In this document: positions 21,198 to 33,290 of the stretch, piece by piece | Numbering within the stretch: the first letter of the stretch is position 1 | How the letters are laid out: every line of letters starts with the position of its first letter | NCBI RefSeq assembly: GCF_026745355.1 | Contig: NC_079202.1 | Span: 34,099,508-34,163,507 of the forward strand | Length of the DNA: 64,000 nucleotides | From: Beta vulgaris subsp. vulgaris | Lineage: Eukaryota > Streptophyta > Magnoliopsida > Caryophyllales > Amaranthaceae | Direction: 5' to 3' | Notes under the pieces: model-generated | Told to the model about the DNA's origin: nothing | Databases searched by the model: none | What the model saw: only the letters and a program-made list of their open reading frames with translations | Made by a program: the position numbers and the translations under genes

Positions 21198-21717
21198 TGA
21201 TACACTTCATAAGAGGACGATTGAATGATTTCTTGTACAGGGTTTCATCCTACATCTTAATACCATTTGTCAATAACCTTTACATACTTAGCCTTAAAAG
21301 GTTAGAAGGTAGTCGACCTGTCTTCTTGAATTTTATAATAGGCTCCATCCAAACTTCCCCTCGGCTAAGAAACATGACCTATTCTTGATCAAAACTCTTT
21401 TTCGTCTCGATCTCCCAAAATACAGTCCACCGAGATGGCCAATTTTGAGAAAGTATCAACTTGATGATTTTTTGACCTTGGTACTTGGTCGAGAAAAAAT
21501 CGCTTTAAGGGGTCAATCTCATCCTTGATCAGACGCATGTATTAGCTCATTGATGCTTCTTTGCATTCATAACTCTGTTGACTTGACTGACGACCCAGAG
21601 ATAGTGTGATTTGGCCTCAATCTCTAAAGCCTTAGCCGCCTTACACATCTTGATTCTAGCCAAAAGAGCCTCATACTCCGCTTCACTATTGGTCGCTTGG
21701 AATTGTAACCTTAGTGT
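21198..21717 (-). pseudogene. Tat second RNase H (C-terminal half) and linker, copy 1
   Basis: On the minus strand, LQFQATNSEAEYEALLARIK matches the central motif of the second RNase H. The linker towards the integrase follows with many stops. The N-terminal half of the domain lies on the other side of the hAT element. The third acidic site appears lost (KSHYLWVVSQ). Confidence 0.75.
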
Positions 21718-22625
21718 TAGGATATTCAGATATCGGATCTGATCTGATCCGATCCAAAATTTCGAATACCTGAATTTTCGGATCGCCAAAAATGTGATCC
21801 GAATATTTCGGATATGTGGACATTTCGGATCGGATAGGATCCAATATCCTAATTGAATATCAGAAAATTTAATCCGACTTTCATTCACATATGGTGGGCC
21901 GTTGCATTGCAAGTCGTCAAGTCCTTTAAACTTGCTTTGTTTTTTCCTCATGTGTCATGGCAAACTAGGCCACTAAGAGCCCATAAGGCATAAACTTCAA
22001 AACTGGCTACTGCCACAAAATGCCTAAATGGCAGTTTGTCACTAAACCACCAAAATAAAAAATGCAAATATTAAAGAAGGGATCTTCATAACAAAAATCA
22101 GCAATAGAAAAAGACTCCTAAGCCTTCACCATAACCGATAGTAACAGAGAAATAAACAAAAAAAATTCTTAAAATTTAAAGTGAAATCTAAGTTTCATGT
22201 TTTTCAAAATTGATGAATTTCTCAAGCTTAAGTCGAAGAAAAAAATAAGAAGGGAGAGAGAGGCGTGAAGTCGTGAACTATGAGAGGAGTGAGACTGAGA
22301 GTCGAGACTTCGAGAGCAATGACTGTGGTAGCTAGTAGGCATTGTGAATTCATTTCTGAAAATTATGCAGTAGGCACTTAAGGCTTAGGCAGTAGCAGCG
22401 TGCAAGGCTGCAAGCCCATTAAACATTTGGCTTTTGCATATTTTGGTTGGAAAAAAATTTAAATTTGCTTTTCGGATATCCGAAATCCAAATAAGTCTGA
22501 TCCGTATCCAATCCTAAAACCCGATATTTTTTCCGGATATCCTATCCGAAATATCCGAAATTTTTGATCGGATCGACGGATAATCAGATCGGACCATTCG
22601 GATCGAATCTTTTTGCACACCCCTA
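21718..22625. mobile_element. hAT element, non-autonomous, in Tat copy 1
   Basis: Ends TAGGATATTC and (reverse complement) TAGGGGTGTGCAAAAAG. The left end has lost the GTGTGC still seen in the sister at 37027. The eight bases outside, CTTAGTGT and CTTAGTTC, are a slightly mutated TSD that is perfect in copy 2. Subterminal CGGATATCCGAAA palindromes lie at both ends. No transposase is seen. Confidence 0.88.
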
Positions 22626-23340
22626 CTTAGTTCATATTTCAAATTTATCTTCCTCCGGAGATTAATAAATGATTCCTGCCCCATATCCATTGATAGTGGA
22701 CGATCCATCTACCATGAGCGTCTAGTGCTTCCTTCTTTCATCCGGATCAGATATTGGCTCCGTTGTTGGCCGAGTATGCTCAACTATAAAATCTGCCAAA
22801 GCTTACCCCTTGATAGCTTTCCTTGGCTCAAAACTTATGTCGAACATGTTCCATTCAACAGCCCACTTCAGCATTCGTCCTGCAGCTTCCATCTTTTGTA
22901 AGACTTGCTTAAGAAGCTGGTTTATATAAACTAATATGATGTGAGCCAAGAAATAAGGTTTCATCTTCCTGCTGACCATGACCAGTGCCAACCCAAGCTT
23001 CTCAACCGGTGTGTACCTTCATTCCGCCTTCTTGAGCATATGACTTACGAAGTATATTGATATTTGCACTAACTTTCTTTCGGCCAGTAGAAGAACACTC
23101 ACGACCTAAGGGGACACAACTAAGTATACAAATAATTTTTCCCCCTCGGTTGGAGTGACCAACCTAGGCAACTAACGAAGATGATCATTGACTTGCTGAA
23201 GTGCTTGCTCAGCTTATGCTGTCCATTCAAGAGCTTGGATACAAATAATTTTTCATAATGGTGGCGAAAAAATGATGGCACTTGTGTCCTGCCAAAGACA
23301 AGAAACGTCCAAGAGCTGCTAGGCAACCTATTAGATGATA
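22626..23340 (-). pseudogene. Tat RNase H and start of second RNase H, copy 1
   Basis: The 62-codon frame at 22991-22803 (SRKMKPYFLAH, then AGRMLKWAVEWNMFDISF) is the end of the first RNase H and the tether. LMVDGSSTIN near 22710 opens the second RNase H, which the hAT insertion then splits. There are multiple stops and shifts. Confidence 0.75.
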
Positions 23341-24330
23341 CACTTCTTCAATCTTGGACGGAGACTTCATGTCTAGGAAAGCTTGGATCTTTTTAGGATT
23401 TGCTTATATTCCCCTATGATCCAGTAGGAAACCCAAGAAATTCCCAACTAAGACGTCAAAAACACTTTTTTAGGGTTCAATTTCAGCTTGCACTTTCTCA
23501 GAGTTTCAAAAGCTTATCTGAAATCACAAACATGGTTTCGTTCTAGCTTACTCTTTACTATCATATTATCTATGTATGTTTCCATATTCCTTCCCAATTG
23601 TGGTTGGAAGACCTTGTTGATATATCTTTGGAAGGTGGCCGGCGCATTCCTCAGGCCATACAACCTTTTTTCTATGATGAAGGATGTATTGTCCCGTTCT
23701 TCCGGCCACATGGGCATTTGACGAAATCCTAAATAGGCGCCCATGAAGCTCAACAAGGCATACCCGGCCATGGAGTCCACCAGCCATCCAACTTAGGCAA
23801 AGGAAAACTTTCCTTAGGATATGCCTTGTGGAGATCGTTATAGTCTACACACATTCTCCAAGTACAATTGGGTGTTGATACCATGTCAACATTGGCTATC
23901 CAGTATGGATAATAAGTTTCTCTTATGAATCGAGATTCCAACAACTTCTGAACTTCTTGGTCGACCGCCTGATTTTTGTCCAGCCCAAATGTCTCTTCTT
24001 CTTACAAACTGGTTTTAAGCTTAGATACATTCAGCCGATGGACGGCTGTATCTAGATCTATCCCTCGTATCTCTTCAACACTATAGGAAAACAAATCATG
24101 AATCTCCTTGAGAAAATTTATCAAAATGTCCCTCAACTTAGGGCTAAGAGAAGATCCAATCTTTAAAGTTATTTTTGGACGAGCTTCATCCAACCAAATG
24201 TCTTCTAGAACCTCCACATGCTCTGGACGTTTCAGTACTGCACCCATAATAAATATAACATATGGGGATAAAGGAGGCTTTTTTTGACAGGCACATACTT
24301 TCTTTTCTTGCTGCAAAGGTTTTCAAACGC
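23341..24330 (-). pseudogene. Tat reverse transcriptase, copy 1
   Basis: The N-terminal part is at about 24316-24002 (LRDILINFLKEIHDLFSYSV, IDLDTAVHRLNV). RT motifs follow: WRMCVDYNDLHKAYPKESFPL (read in part), SFMGAYLGFRQM and YGLRNAPATFQR. The catalytic box is YIDN instead of YIDD, the Asn codon lying at 23575-23577. The same substitution is present in copy 2, so it predates the duplication. There are several frameshifts. Confidence 0.85.
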
Positions 24331-24990
24331 TTTCCTTGAGGGAGCAACCTGCATCTGAGGACTTTCAATTGTCATCCTCAGGGAGGCCACTCGGTCCTTT
24401 ACGATCTCGACTGCTTTCCCTTCACTAGCGACCTTCGTTTGATCCTGCTTTTCTACTTTCCAAGATTATGGTTTTAAAGTGGTTAAATAATATTCCATGG
24501 CCGCTTGCTGGTCACCATATAAGGTACCAGTTTGACCACCATCACATTCAAACTTCACGAGCATAAGGTGAGTTACTATAACGGCTTTGACTTGATTCAG
24601 GGTTGGCCGTACGAGAATGACATTGTAGGTTGTTAAGTCTTATATGACCAAGAACTTGATGAACAAGGTCCGAGAAGTATCCTTCTCTCCTACTTGGATG
24701 GGCAAAGTAACCGTCCCCATAGGGTGAATTACTCCTTCCCCAAACTCAATGATTGGATGGTGGATAGGAACCAAGTTCTTCTCATCAAACTTCAATATAG
24801 ACAAATAATCTGCACTAATGATGTCCCTTGTGCTTCATGTATCAATCAGAATTCTTCTTACTCTCAAATTTGCTATCTTCATTTCAACAACCAAGGGGTC
24901 ATCATAAGGGGTTTTCAGCCTGCCTCGATCTTGTTCACTGACTATTACCGTTAGGAAGGGATCGACCTTTGTTTGATCAGTCAATAATAT
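24331..24990 (-). pseudogene. Tat protease and protease-RT linker, copy 1
   Basis: The minus-strand translation contains a degenerate ILIDT (active-site region, followed by a stop), then IISADYL, IHHPIIEFG and a LNQVKAVIVTHLMLVKFE segment typical of the Tat protease-RT linker. Frames are broken. Copy 2 has the equivalent up to 42247. Confidence 0.65.
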
Positions 24991-25605
24991 TTAGCTGAGC
25001 TCCTTGAGATAGTTTTTATACCCCTTATTGCTTCGTACTCCAGCTACTAATCCTCTTGAGATCACAAGTACAACATCCTCGTCAGTGCTTTCACTTTCTT
25101 TCTTCTTGCGCTGACGATCATCCTTCCTCTGAAACTTACTTCCCCCTTCGAGCAAGTATAAATTCAAATTTCCTTTACTGGCTAAATCCTCCAAAGCCCT
25201 TTCAAGGTGTTTACATTTGTTGGTCTCATGACCACAATCCTTGTGAAAATGACAATACTTGCTCTTGTCTCTATTCGCGTAAGGAGTCTTCGTCTCAGTT
25301 AGAGTCTTTGAGCTCATATTGATCCTTTATCTCCATAAGAATGAAGTATCGATATATGCTAAATTCTATGGGGTCAGCTGAAGATTCAGATTCTTTCCTC
25401 TTTCCTCGCTTGGACGAAGTAGTTGTGGAGGTTATAGCCCAAGCCTCATCCTTTTTAGGGTTGCACTTTTTTGGTTGAGCCACCTCTTCGAGCTTCTTGG
25501 AATCAGGATGTTTTGCCTCACCTCATATTTCAGTGGCGTGTAATCGTGTATAAACGCTCCGACCTCTTTCAATGCTTTTCCAAGAGTGATGATTTTTTTT
25601 CCACA
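24991..25605 (-). pseudogene. Tat gag C-terminal part, copy 1
   Basis: The frame at 25317-24991 has KYCHFHKDCGHETNKC, the Cys/His motif of Tat gag, followed by LERALEDLASKGNL. Upstream, DYTPLKYEVRQNIL is readable. The frame is cut at 25605 by LINE sequence, so the main gag core and the 5' LTR are absent. Confidence 0.8.
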
Positions 25606-26270
25606 AGATCAGTATGGAGGGTCATGATAGTCACAAAGTTTCTTCCTTTGTGGCTCATTTATCGGGTATTTGGATTGCTAGAAACAATACTATCTTTCAT
25701 GGAGATAGAGTCTCTTCACTTCAAATTTCTGTTACCATTGCGGTTGCTTCTGCTCAGCATTCAAGATAGGTTGAGATTTTGAAGAAACAATTTAGGTTTC
25801 TCCACACTCATGAACAAAGTCAAAATACTCCTCCAGGTTTCTTATGGATTGATATTGGAAATTTTTTTACTATGATAGGTCCTATGACAATTCAAGTTCA
25901 TGGTTCTTGGGATAATACTACTCTTTGAGATGGAGCAGGTTGGTTTGTGGACAATGCAAATGATAACCAAAATTCCTCTAGTGGTTATCATTTTATTGCC
26001 AAAACTACTTTGCAAGCTGAATTATTTGTTAACTATTTCCACAATTATTATCCACCTTCTTTAAGCAAAAGAGTTATCTCATTTATCTCTCAAATGGACG
26101 GTTGAACATATCCGTGCTTTAACCTCTTCCCTGCTGATTTGTATGCTGCGTAAGGTGGAGAGATTACAAGTTCAAAGGGCCCATGATTTAACTAATGAGT
26201 TTAGATGTTGGCCTTAAATTTTTCTTTATTTGTCTTTTGTTTAGTTGAAACCTTTGTGAAAAAAAAAGTT
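25606..26270 (+). pseudogene. LINE 3' end (RNase H) with poly-A
   Basis: The first 292 bases repeat 17026-17317. The sequence then continues the RNase H: HGSWDNTT, DGAGWFVDNAND, YHFIAKTTLQAELFV. It ends in a T-rich 3' UTR and an A run at about 26260-26270. Stops are present. It is either the right half of the LINE split by the Tat fragment or a separate 5'-truncated LINE. Confidence 0.75.
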
Positions 26271-27156
26271 CCATTGTACATTTTTTTGTTTATGAGTAGT
26301 ACATTGATATTTAGGCAATGTGTAAGATGTTTTCATTTTTCTTATACAACTTTATGTTCTAGTTTATTTATATATAACACATGATTTCAAGAGCTTATGA
26401 GTCGCACAATACTATCAAACTACTCTAAAGAGGTGACTCTTAATGATGTTTAAGTAGTAATGGTATTAAGTGTGATATAGACGAGATCGTTCGAGCAAAC
26501 ATTTGGTCGACTTGTAATTGGAAACTTCTAGACAAATATGTCTTCCCATTTAGCATTTAATGATGAAACATATTGTCATCTGAATTGCTTTTGTCCAAAG
26601 GAAGATCTATTTGAAAAGGTAAGCCCAAAATAATTTTTAAGAAGATGAATCATGTTTATTTTGTTTCAAATGATTAGAAGCCCAATTTTTAAAGACCAAT
26701 TAATTATTCAAGATAATTAATTACATTTTAAATGCCTATTTTTTTTATAAAGCCTGATTGATTATTCTTGATAATTAATTATATCTTTAATAAATATTAA
26801 TTATTATTGATAATTAATTTCCAAATGATGTCATGGAAATCAAATTCTATTCCATGAGATAACTGGTTTCCAGATCTAAAGGATAATATTACTTAATCAA
26901 AGACAAAAAAGAATCTTTCAAACTAACAAACATAACAAAAAAAATTGTTTGTAGAGGTAATGTATATTTGCCTTTAAAATCAAACATTTAGCCTCGAATT
27001 AATTTTTAAATCAAATATTTTGTTGCCTCTATTAAGTCTGTCGCTTTAATGGTTGCCTTTAAAATTCTCTTTTCGAGAGAATACAACAAGTTGATTGTGA
27101 AAGCCACGTGCATTTAGAAGCGACCATTTAATCTTACCTCAAAATATAATTAGAGG
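26271..27156. other. AT-rich stretch without a gene
   Basis: Contains TTAATTATC-type inverted short repeats (26695-26820) and GAGGTAA/GCCTC-type motifs (26955-27150) that continue beyond the solo LTR at 28549-28625. They probably belong to an older unidentified repeat into which the LTR inserted. The TSD AGAGG is at 27152-27156. Confidence 0.5.
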
Positions 27157-28543
27157 TGACAGGCTAGAGTCGTATCACCTTATCAAAAGTAATCCTAAAA
27201 TCTTCTAACAAATAGTAGTCAGGGAAGTAGGGTCGAATCCACAGAGAAACAGTGTTCTTTTCCTAATTGTCAGTCAAATCTAGAGTATAGAAACGAGTGT
27301 TTGTGAGTAATTATACTAAACTAGACTATAACTATATCAAGAATTATCAAGAATAAAAGGTCTAGGGCATAGGTTCACCAATGATTAATATTTCGGGATG
27401 AAACCCAAAAATCAACAATTAATAACGCAGTTAAAGAGGTTAATTCGCTCCCTCAAGTCTAAATCAACCATAGAACGGTATTAACAGGCTCTCGCAATTT
27501 ATTAATACCAACTCTACCTATTGAAACTAGCCTTAATATCATGTTTATACCTCTCGGCGCATAACCTAATATTGCAACACTATAACAATCAAATCTGGCC
27601 AAATTGGATTGAATAGACATAAAAACATTCAATAGGAATTAACATGCATCAATAAAAATCAATACTTTAATAAACATCCCTTCCTAATTGATCATGGATC
27701 CCCCTAAACCCTAGAATTAGATTACTCTATCATAATTGGGGAAGAAATATTCATAATTAAATAAGCAAACATGAATTAATAATCAAGGATTGAATAGGAA
27801 TAAGAAGAGAAAAGAAATAATACCAATTGTAGAACCAATCTTGCAAAAATTAAAGCTTCTATTGAAAATTCAATGTAATTGGGGAAAAAAGCAAAACTAG
27901 GGTTCTTCACTAATTGAGAGAAAAAGAGTTCTAATCTTTGATGAATTAATGATCGAAAAAAAAAATAGAAAATACGATAGGAAATAATAATATTCTCTTG
28001 AGTCTTTATACCTTTCTATTTCCTAAAACAACTAGAAAAATAGAGTCTAATTCGTCAAAAGATAAAGCCTTATTCGACTAGGAAACCCGGAATAACCCGC
28101 GGCCGCGGGTTTTCGACCTGCAAAACACGTCAACTTGTAAAGACCATATCTCGCAAACTAAAAGTCGTATCGGGGCGTGTAATATACCGTTGGAAAGCTC
28201 TTCAAGTATAGTTATGATCAAAAGAGTGCACATGACTCAATTTCCATACTTCTTTTAATATGTTTCCGCTATGTTTGGGTTGCAATCCGACTCGAAGATG
28301 CCCTTTGGACTCCTCATTTGACTTAGCTCCTTCCTAGATGCTTCTCCTGCTTAAGCTTGTCCAATAATACTCCAATTGTGTTCTCAATACCTGAAAACTA
28401 TCAAAAACACCGAAAACACACACAAGAGTGATATCTTCTCAACTTAAGTAACTATATGCAATTATGGACTAAGCATGCAACTAAATGATCCTAAAATGCA
28501 ACCTAAATGCATCATGAAATGCCTATATTAATATGACTCATCA
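27157..28543 (-). mobile_element. Solo LTR, 1387 bp
   Basis: Starts TGACAGGCTAGAGTC and ends GACTCATCA, with a perfect 5-bp TSD AGAGG (27152-27156 and 28544-28548). No internal region or gag/pol. The minus orientation (TGATGAGTC...CCTGTCA) is favoured because polypyrimidine and exon-like sequence then follow the usual LTR order, but the strand is uncertain. Contains a GC-rich GCGGCCGCGGG site. Confidence 0.75.
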
Positions 28544-28548
28544 AGAGG

Positions 28549-29238
28549 CACTAAAATAAATTGCTTCCTAAAACCACATATATTAGGAGCTTCGACATAA
28601 TTTTGCCTCCAAATATAACCAGAGATGTTATGGGCTACTCGGCTCGAAAATATACTCCTATCTCTCAACTATTCTTCAATGGAAACTTGTGCATTCATGT
28701 CTGAATCTCGTAACCCGAACCTGAGCTCGCTCCCAAACCTGCAAAAGAAGGGACCAACCCGAAAGTTTTGGGTGGTGGTTCCCCCTCCAAAACTCAAGTC
28801 AGGTATCAAAAGTGAAAAGGAAAAGTAGAGAGAGAGAGAGAAAAAGTGAGAGAATTTCTACAGTGTATGGGTCCACTATTCAAAAAGTTGCCTTTCTCCT
28901 GATTTTTAGGGGCTATTTACATTGACGATATCTTGAATGTTGCCATTAAAGGTCACCCTCATATTGGGGCACATGATTGGTCAGGCAATCAAACATCGAC
29001 ACGTGGAGGGCAATGATTGGATGGCAAACACCAGCCAATCATATGCACCCGTTTTTTGAGATTTGGGTCCTAAATATTCTTTCAGGCCAACATGTGGGCT
29101 TTTACTCTTTTCTGAGTAAAAATCAGGGTTTAAACCTCTTTTTAATCCTTTGGAGGGGACACGTAAAAACTTTAAATGAAACAAATATATCGAAAATCGA
29201 ATCAAGTAAAAAGTTATACAAAAAAACTTGAAAACGAG
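28549..29238. other. Unassigned stretch, possibly repeat debris
   Basis: No convincing gene. A short open frame (28625-28828) has no recognisable domain and ends near a GA microsatellite (28827-28850). The 3' LTR of Tat copy 2 would be expected hereabouts but cannot be recognised. Confidence 0.4.
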
Positions 29239-29823
29239 TCCTCCTAGAATGTACTTCCAATTTTCTGCGAGAAGTTGAATTTATGTATATACCTCCGCAC
29301 AGAATCTCTTCCATAGCTTCATAACACGATAAAATCAACCAAATTAATCAAAACAGATCGAATGGAGAAAGGAGAATGGATCGAATGGTAGAGAAGAGTT
29401 GGAGAGAGAGGAGTTGTAGAGAGAGAGGAGATAAAAGGTTGATGCGAAAATTAGAAAATTAGAAATTAGGTTTGGGCTTAGTAATATGCGTTGGCCTCTC
29501 AAGCCCATCCGAAGCGCTTCTTCACGCTATATATTGGCTCGCGAATTTACCATTGCATCGCACCATGGGTCAGTCTGACGCAGATGACTATTTGTGTCAC
29601 ACGTGGGCTTCATGCGACGCGCATAGCTTCTGTTATGTGCGTCACATTTTTGGCCCATCCAACGCACATAGATGTCTTGTGTCTCACGCTAGTTAATTAC
29701 GACACACATAAGTCGTCTTTTGCATCGATTCCATGTTGCATGCGATGCAAATGAGTCTTCTGCAATATTTGACCTTATGTGCAACGCAGAAGGTGAGACG
29801 CAAATCATCGTTTTTCCACTAGT
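29239..29823. mobile_element. CACTA element fragment (right end), unit A
   Basis: The right end reads TTTTTCCACTAGTG, a CACTA-type terminus. Subterminal copies of TGCGACGC/GCGTCGCA-like motifs (29480-29810) precede it. A GA-rich block (29340-29440) recalls the CT-rich leaders of the other CACTA elements here. The left end is missing in both units, so the loss preceded the tandem duplication. Confidence 0.65.
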
Positions 29824-30919
29824 GATTAGAGAAGGAAATTTAGAAGCAAGCCCCGAGCCCAATCCGTCTGGTAGGGAGGTGGAAATGGAGGAGCATGTCA
29901 AGGTTGACAATAAGGGTGATTCTAGCACTACTGAAGAATTAGATGACTCCTCCGCTACTTCGTCTGAGTTAGAAGATGTCTAGGTCCCCTCTCTGACCCG
30001 AGGTTCATTTTAGCCAATTGTAGGTTGTTAGAAAAAATTGTCCCTAACCCTAGTTTTTTAACTTTTGCGATGCCCATGTTGGCTTACTCCTTTCTCATTC
30101 CAAACTAGGAGGCTACCATTTTAAGTCCTCCCAAGAACCACTTTGTCGTCTATAAGCTAGCATTGGGCGCGAGATTAAGATTTCCCCTCCATGATTTGAT
30201 AAAACATGTGCTAAGGTTTTATAGCATCGGCCTTAACCAACTGGTGTTGAATGCATGACACAACATCCTTACTTTTATAGCCCTCTGTGAGCTGCGCGGC
30301 CTGACCTTTTCTCTACCTGCCTTTACTCAGATACAATATGTATATGAGTTTCGAAGAAGGTGGACGGCGCTTGGTGCAGAATACGTAACCATACTAGATT
30401 CCTCACTTCGTGGGACCAGGCTTCGAAGGTGCACGACTAGAAGGCTTATTTTATCTTCCTACGAGCCGAAAATGATTACTTGGCTGAGGAATACCGCGTC
30501 CATAGCCGTACAACGACAAATAGTAGACGAGGGTCGTCCTTCATGGAGTTAGAGGAAAATATGACAAAGAGCTTGTGGAATGCTGCAAAGTGAACTAATA
30601 TTCCCGGCGAAATCATACAACCTTTAAAGGGCCACCTAACTGGATTCCTTTTGAGGAGATGTTTTTTAATGATGAATTCTTGATCGCCGCTAGCTTACGG
30701 TTGGCCGAGGAAAGAGGTATACTTCAAAAATACTCAAGTAAACCACGCCGTCTAACACATATATCTTACTAAGCCTTTGGTTATCTTTACAAATGAGGCT
30801 CCAGGACAATTAATAAAGTCTTGGACGGGCAACATCAGTATGTCTATGTCCGTCGACAATCTTTGGAAAGAGTTTTCCAAGACTGGAGCCAAGAAGAGGG
30901 TTGATACTCTAGTAAAAGT

Positions 30920-30921
30920 TT

Positions 30922-30990
<69 letters not shown>

Positions 30991-31020
30991 CATATATATA
31001 TATACACATATATATATATA
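30920..31020. repeat. TA microsatellite, unit A
   Basis: About 100 bp of nearly pure (TA)n with a few CA interruptions, flanked by CTCTAGTAAAAG on both sides. Confidence 0.95.
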
Positions 31021-31032
31021 CTCTAGTAAAAG

Positions 31033-31617
31033 TCCTCATAGAATGTACTTCCAATTTTCTGGGAGAAGTTGAATTTATGTATATACCTCCGCACAGAATC
31101 TCTTCCATAGCTTCATAACACGATAAAATCAACCAAATTAATCAAAACGGATCGAATGGAGAAAGGAGAATGGATCGAATGGTAGAGAAGAGTTGGAGAG
31201 AGAGGAGTTGTAGAGAGAGAGGAGATAAAAGGTTGATGCGAAAATTAGAAAATTAGAAATTAGGTTTGGGATTAGTAATATGCGTTGGCTTCTCAAGCCC
31301 ATCCGAAGCGCTTCTTCACGCTATATATTGGCTCGCGAATTTACCATTGCGTCGCACCATGGGTCAGTCTGACGCAGATGACTATTTGTGTCACACGTGG
31401 GCTTCATGCGACGCGCATATCTTCTGTTATGTGCGTCACATTTTTGGCCCATCCGACGCACATAGCTGTCTTGTGTCTCACGCTAGTTAATTACGACACA
31501 CATAAGTCGTCTTTTGCATCGATTCCATGTTGCATGCGACGCAAATGAGTCTTCTGCAATATTTGACCTTATGTGCAACGCAGATGGTGAGACGCAAATC
31601 ATCGTTTTTCCACTAGT
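31033..31617. mobile_element. CACTA element fragment (right end), unit B
   Basis: Duplicate of 29239-29823 with scattered substitutions. Confidence 0.65.
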
Positions 31618-32715
31618 GATTAGAGAAGGAAATTTAGAAGCAAGTCCCGAGCCCAATCCGTCTGGTAGGGAGGTGGAAATGGAGGAGCATGTCAAGGTTG
31701 ACAATAAGGGTGATTCTAGCACTACTGAAGAATCAGATGACTCCTCCGCTACTTCGTCTGAATTAGAAGATGTCTAGGTCCCCTCTCTGACCCGAGGTTC
31801 ATTTTAGCCAATTGTAGGTTGTTAGAAAAATTGTCCCTAACCCTAGTTTTTTAACTTTTGCGATGCCCATGTTGGCTTACTCCTTTGTCATTCCAAACTA
31901 GGAGGCTACCATTTTAAGTCCTCCCAAGAACCACTTTGTCGTCTATAAGCTAGCATTAGGCGCGAGATTAAGATTTCCCCTCCATGATTTGATAAAACAT
32001 GTGCTAAGGTTTTATAGCATCGGCCTTAACCAACTGGTGTTGAATGCATGACACAACATCCTTACTTTTATAGCCCTCTGTGAGCTGCGCGGCCTGACCT
32101 TTTCTCTACCTGCCTTTACTCAGATACACTATGTATATGAGTTTCGAAGAAGGTGGACGGCGCTTGGTGCAGAATACGTAACCATACTAGATTCCTCACT
32201 TCGTGGGATAAGGCTTCGAAGGTGCACGACTAGAAGGCTTATTTTATCTTCCTACGAGCCGAAAATGATTACTTGGCTGAGGAATACCGCGTCCATAGCC
32301 GTACAACGACGAATAGTAGACGAGGGTCGTCCTTCATGGAGTTAGAGGAAAAATATGACAAAGAGCTTGTGGAATGCTGCAAAGTGAACTAATATTCCCG
32401 GCGAAATCATACAACCTTTAAAGGGCCACCTAACTGGATTCCTTTTGAGGAGATGTTTTTTAATGATAAATTCTTGGTCGCCGCTGGCTTACGGTTGGCC
32501 GAGGAAAGAGGTATACTTCAAAAATACTCAAGTAAACCACGCCGTCTAACACATATATCTTACTAAGCCTTTGGTTATTTTTACAAACGCGGCTCAAGGA
32601 CAATTAATAAAGTCTTCGACGGGCAACATCAGTACGTCTATGTCCGTCGACAATCTTTGGAAAGTGTTTTCCAAGACTGGAGCCAAGAAGAGGGTTGATA
32701 CTCTAGTAAAAGTTT

Positions 32716-32844
<129 letters not shown>

Positions 32845-32859
32845 TTTTCCTTGTCTAAA

Positions 32860-33290
32860 GACCTTAGAGGTCTTCATTAGCTCGGACGAGGGTTGTTCAC
32901 AGAAGGAAACCGTCTGGCTTTAGATGTTGGTCCTCTATGATATACTAGATTCTGGACGAAGATTCTTTGTAGAAGGAAATCAGCTAGAGTTGTCCGATCT
33001 CCTTCTACGTGTGATCTTCATTCAACATCTAATCACAAATCTTAGATGAGGGTCCTTTGTAGAAGGAGAGCGACTACCGTTGACCGACTTCCTTCTAGGA
33101 GTGGTCGTCCAAGATCCGATACCAAATCTTGGACGATGGTCCTTCGTAGAAAGAGAGCGGCTAACCTTGGCCGACTTCCTTCTAAGAGTGGTCTCTGTCC
33201 AAGATCTGATACCAAATCTTGGACTAGGGTACTTCGTAGAAGGAGAGTGGCTAGCCTTGGCCGGTTTTCTTGATCAAGCATCAAGGGTCT
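32860..33290. repeat. About 88-bp tandem repeats inside the antisense-ORF region
   Basis: The motif AAATCTTGGACGA recurs at 33037, 33124 and 33214, with older units near 32947 and 32870. Each unit also has GTAGAAGGAGAGCGGCTA and GGCCGACTTCCTTCTA, which are partly complementary and could pair. Related motifs occur singly near 18290 and 34830. Confidence 0.8.

Larger units (their letters stand above)
17318..25605 (-). mobile_element. Second Tat family, copy 1, truncated at both ends
   Basis: Coding order on the minus strand from 25605 leftwards: gag, protease, RT, RNase H, second RNase H, integrase. Then come 61-bp tandem repeats and the end of the antisense ORF on the plus strand. Neither LTR is present. 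The left break lies inside the antisense ORF and the right break inside gag, and both abut LINE sequence. A hAT element (21718-22625) and a CACTA element (19985-21197) interrupt it. Copy 2 lies at about 29824-42247 and differs by about 10% over the integrase core by eye. Confidence 0.88.

Noticed and set aside
28625..28828. A possible small gene
   Set aside because: 67 codons in repeat-rich DNA with no domain, running into a GA microsatellite.
28845..28880. A CACTA terminus (TTTCTACAGTG)
   Set aside because: No matching second end and no TSD were found.
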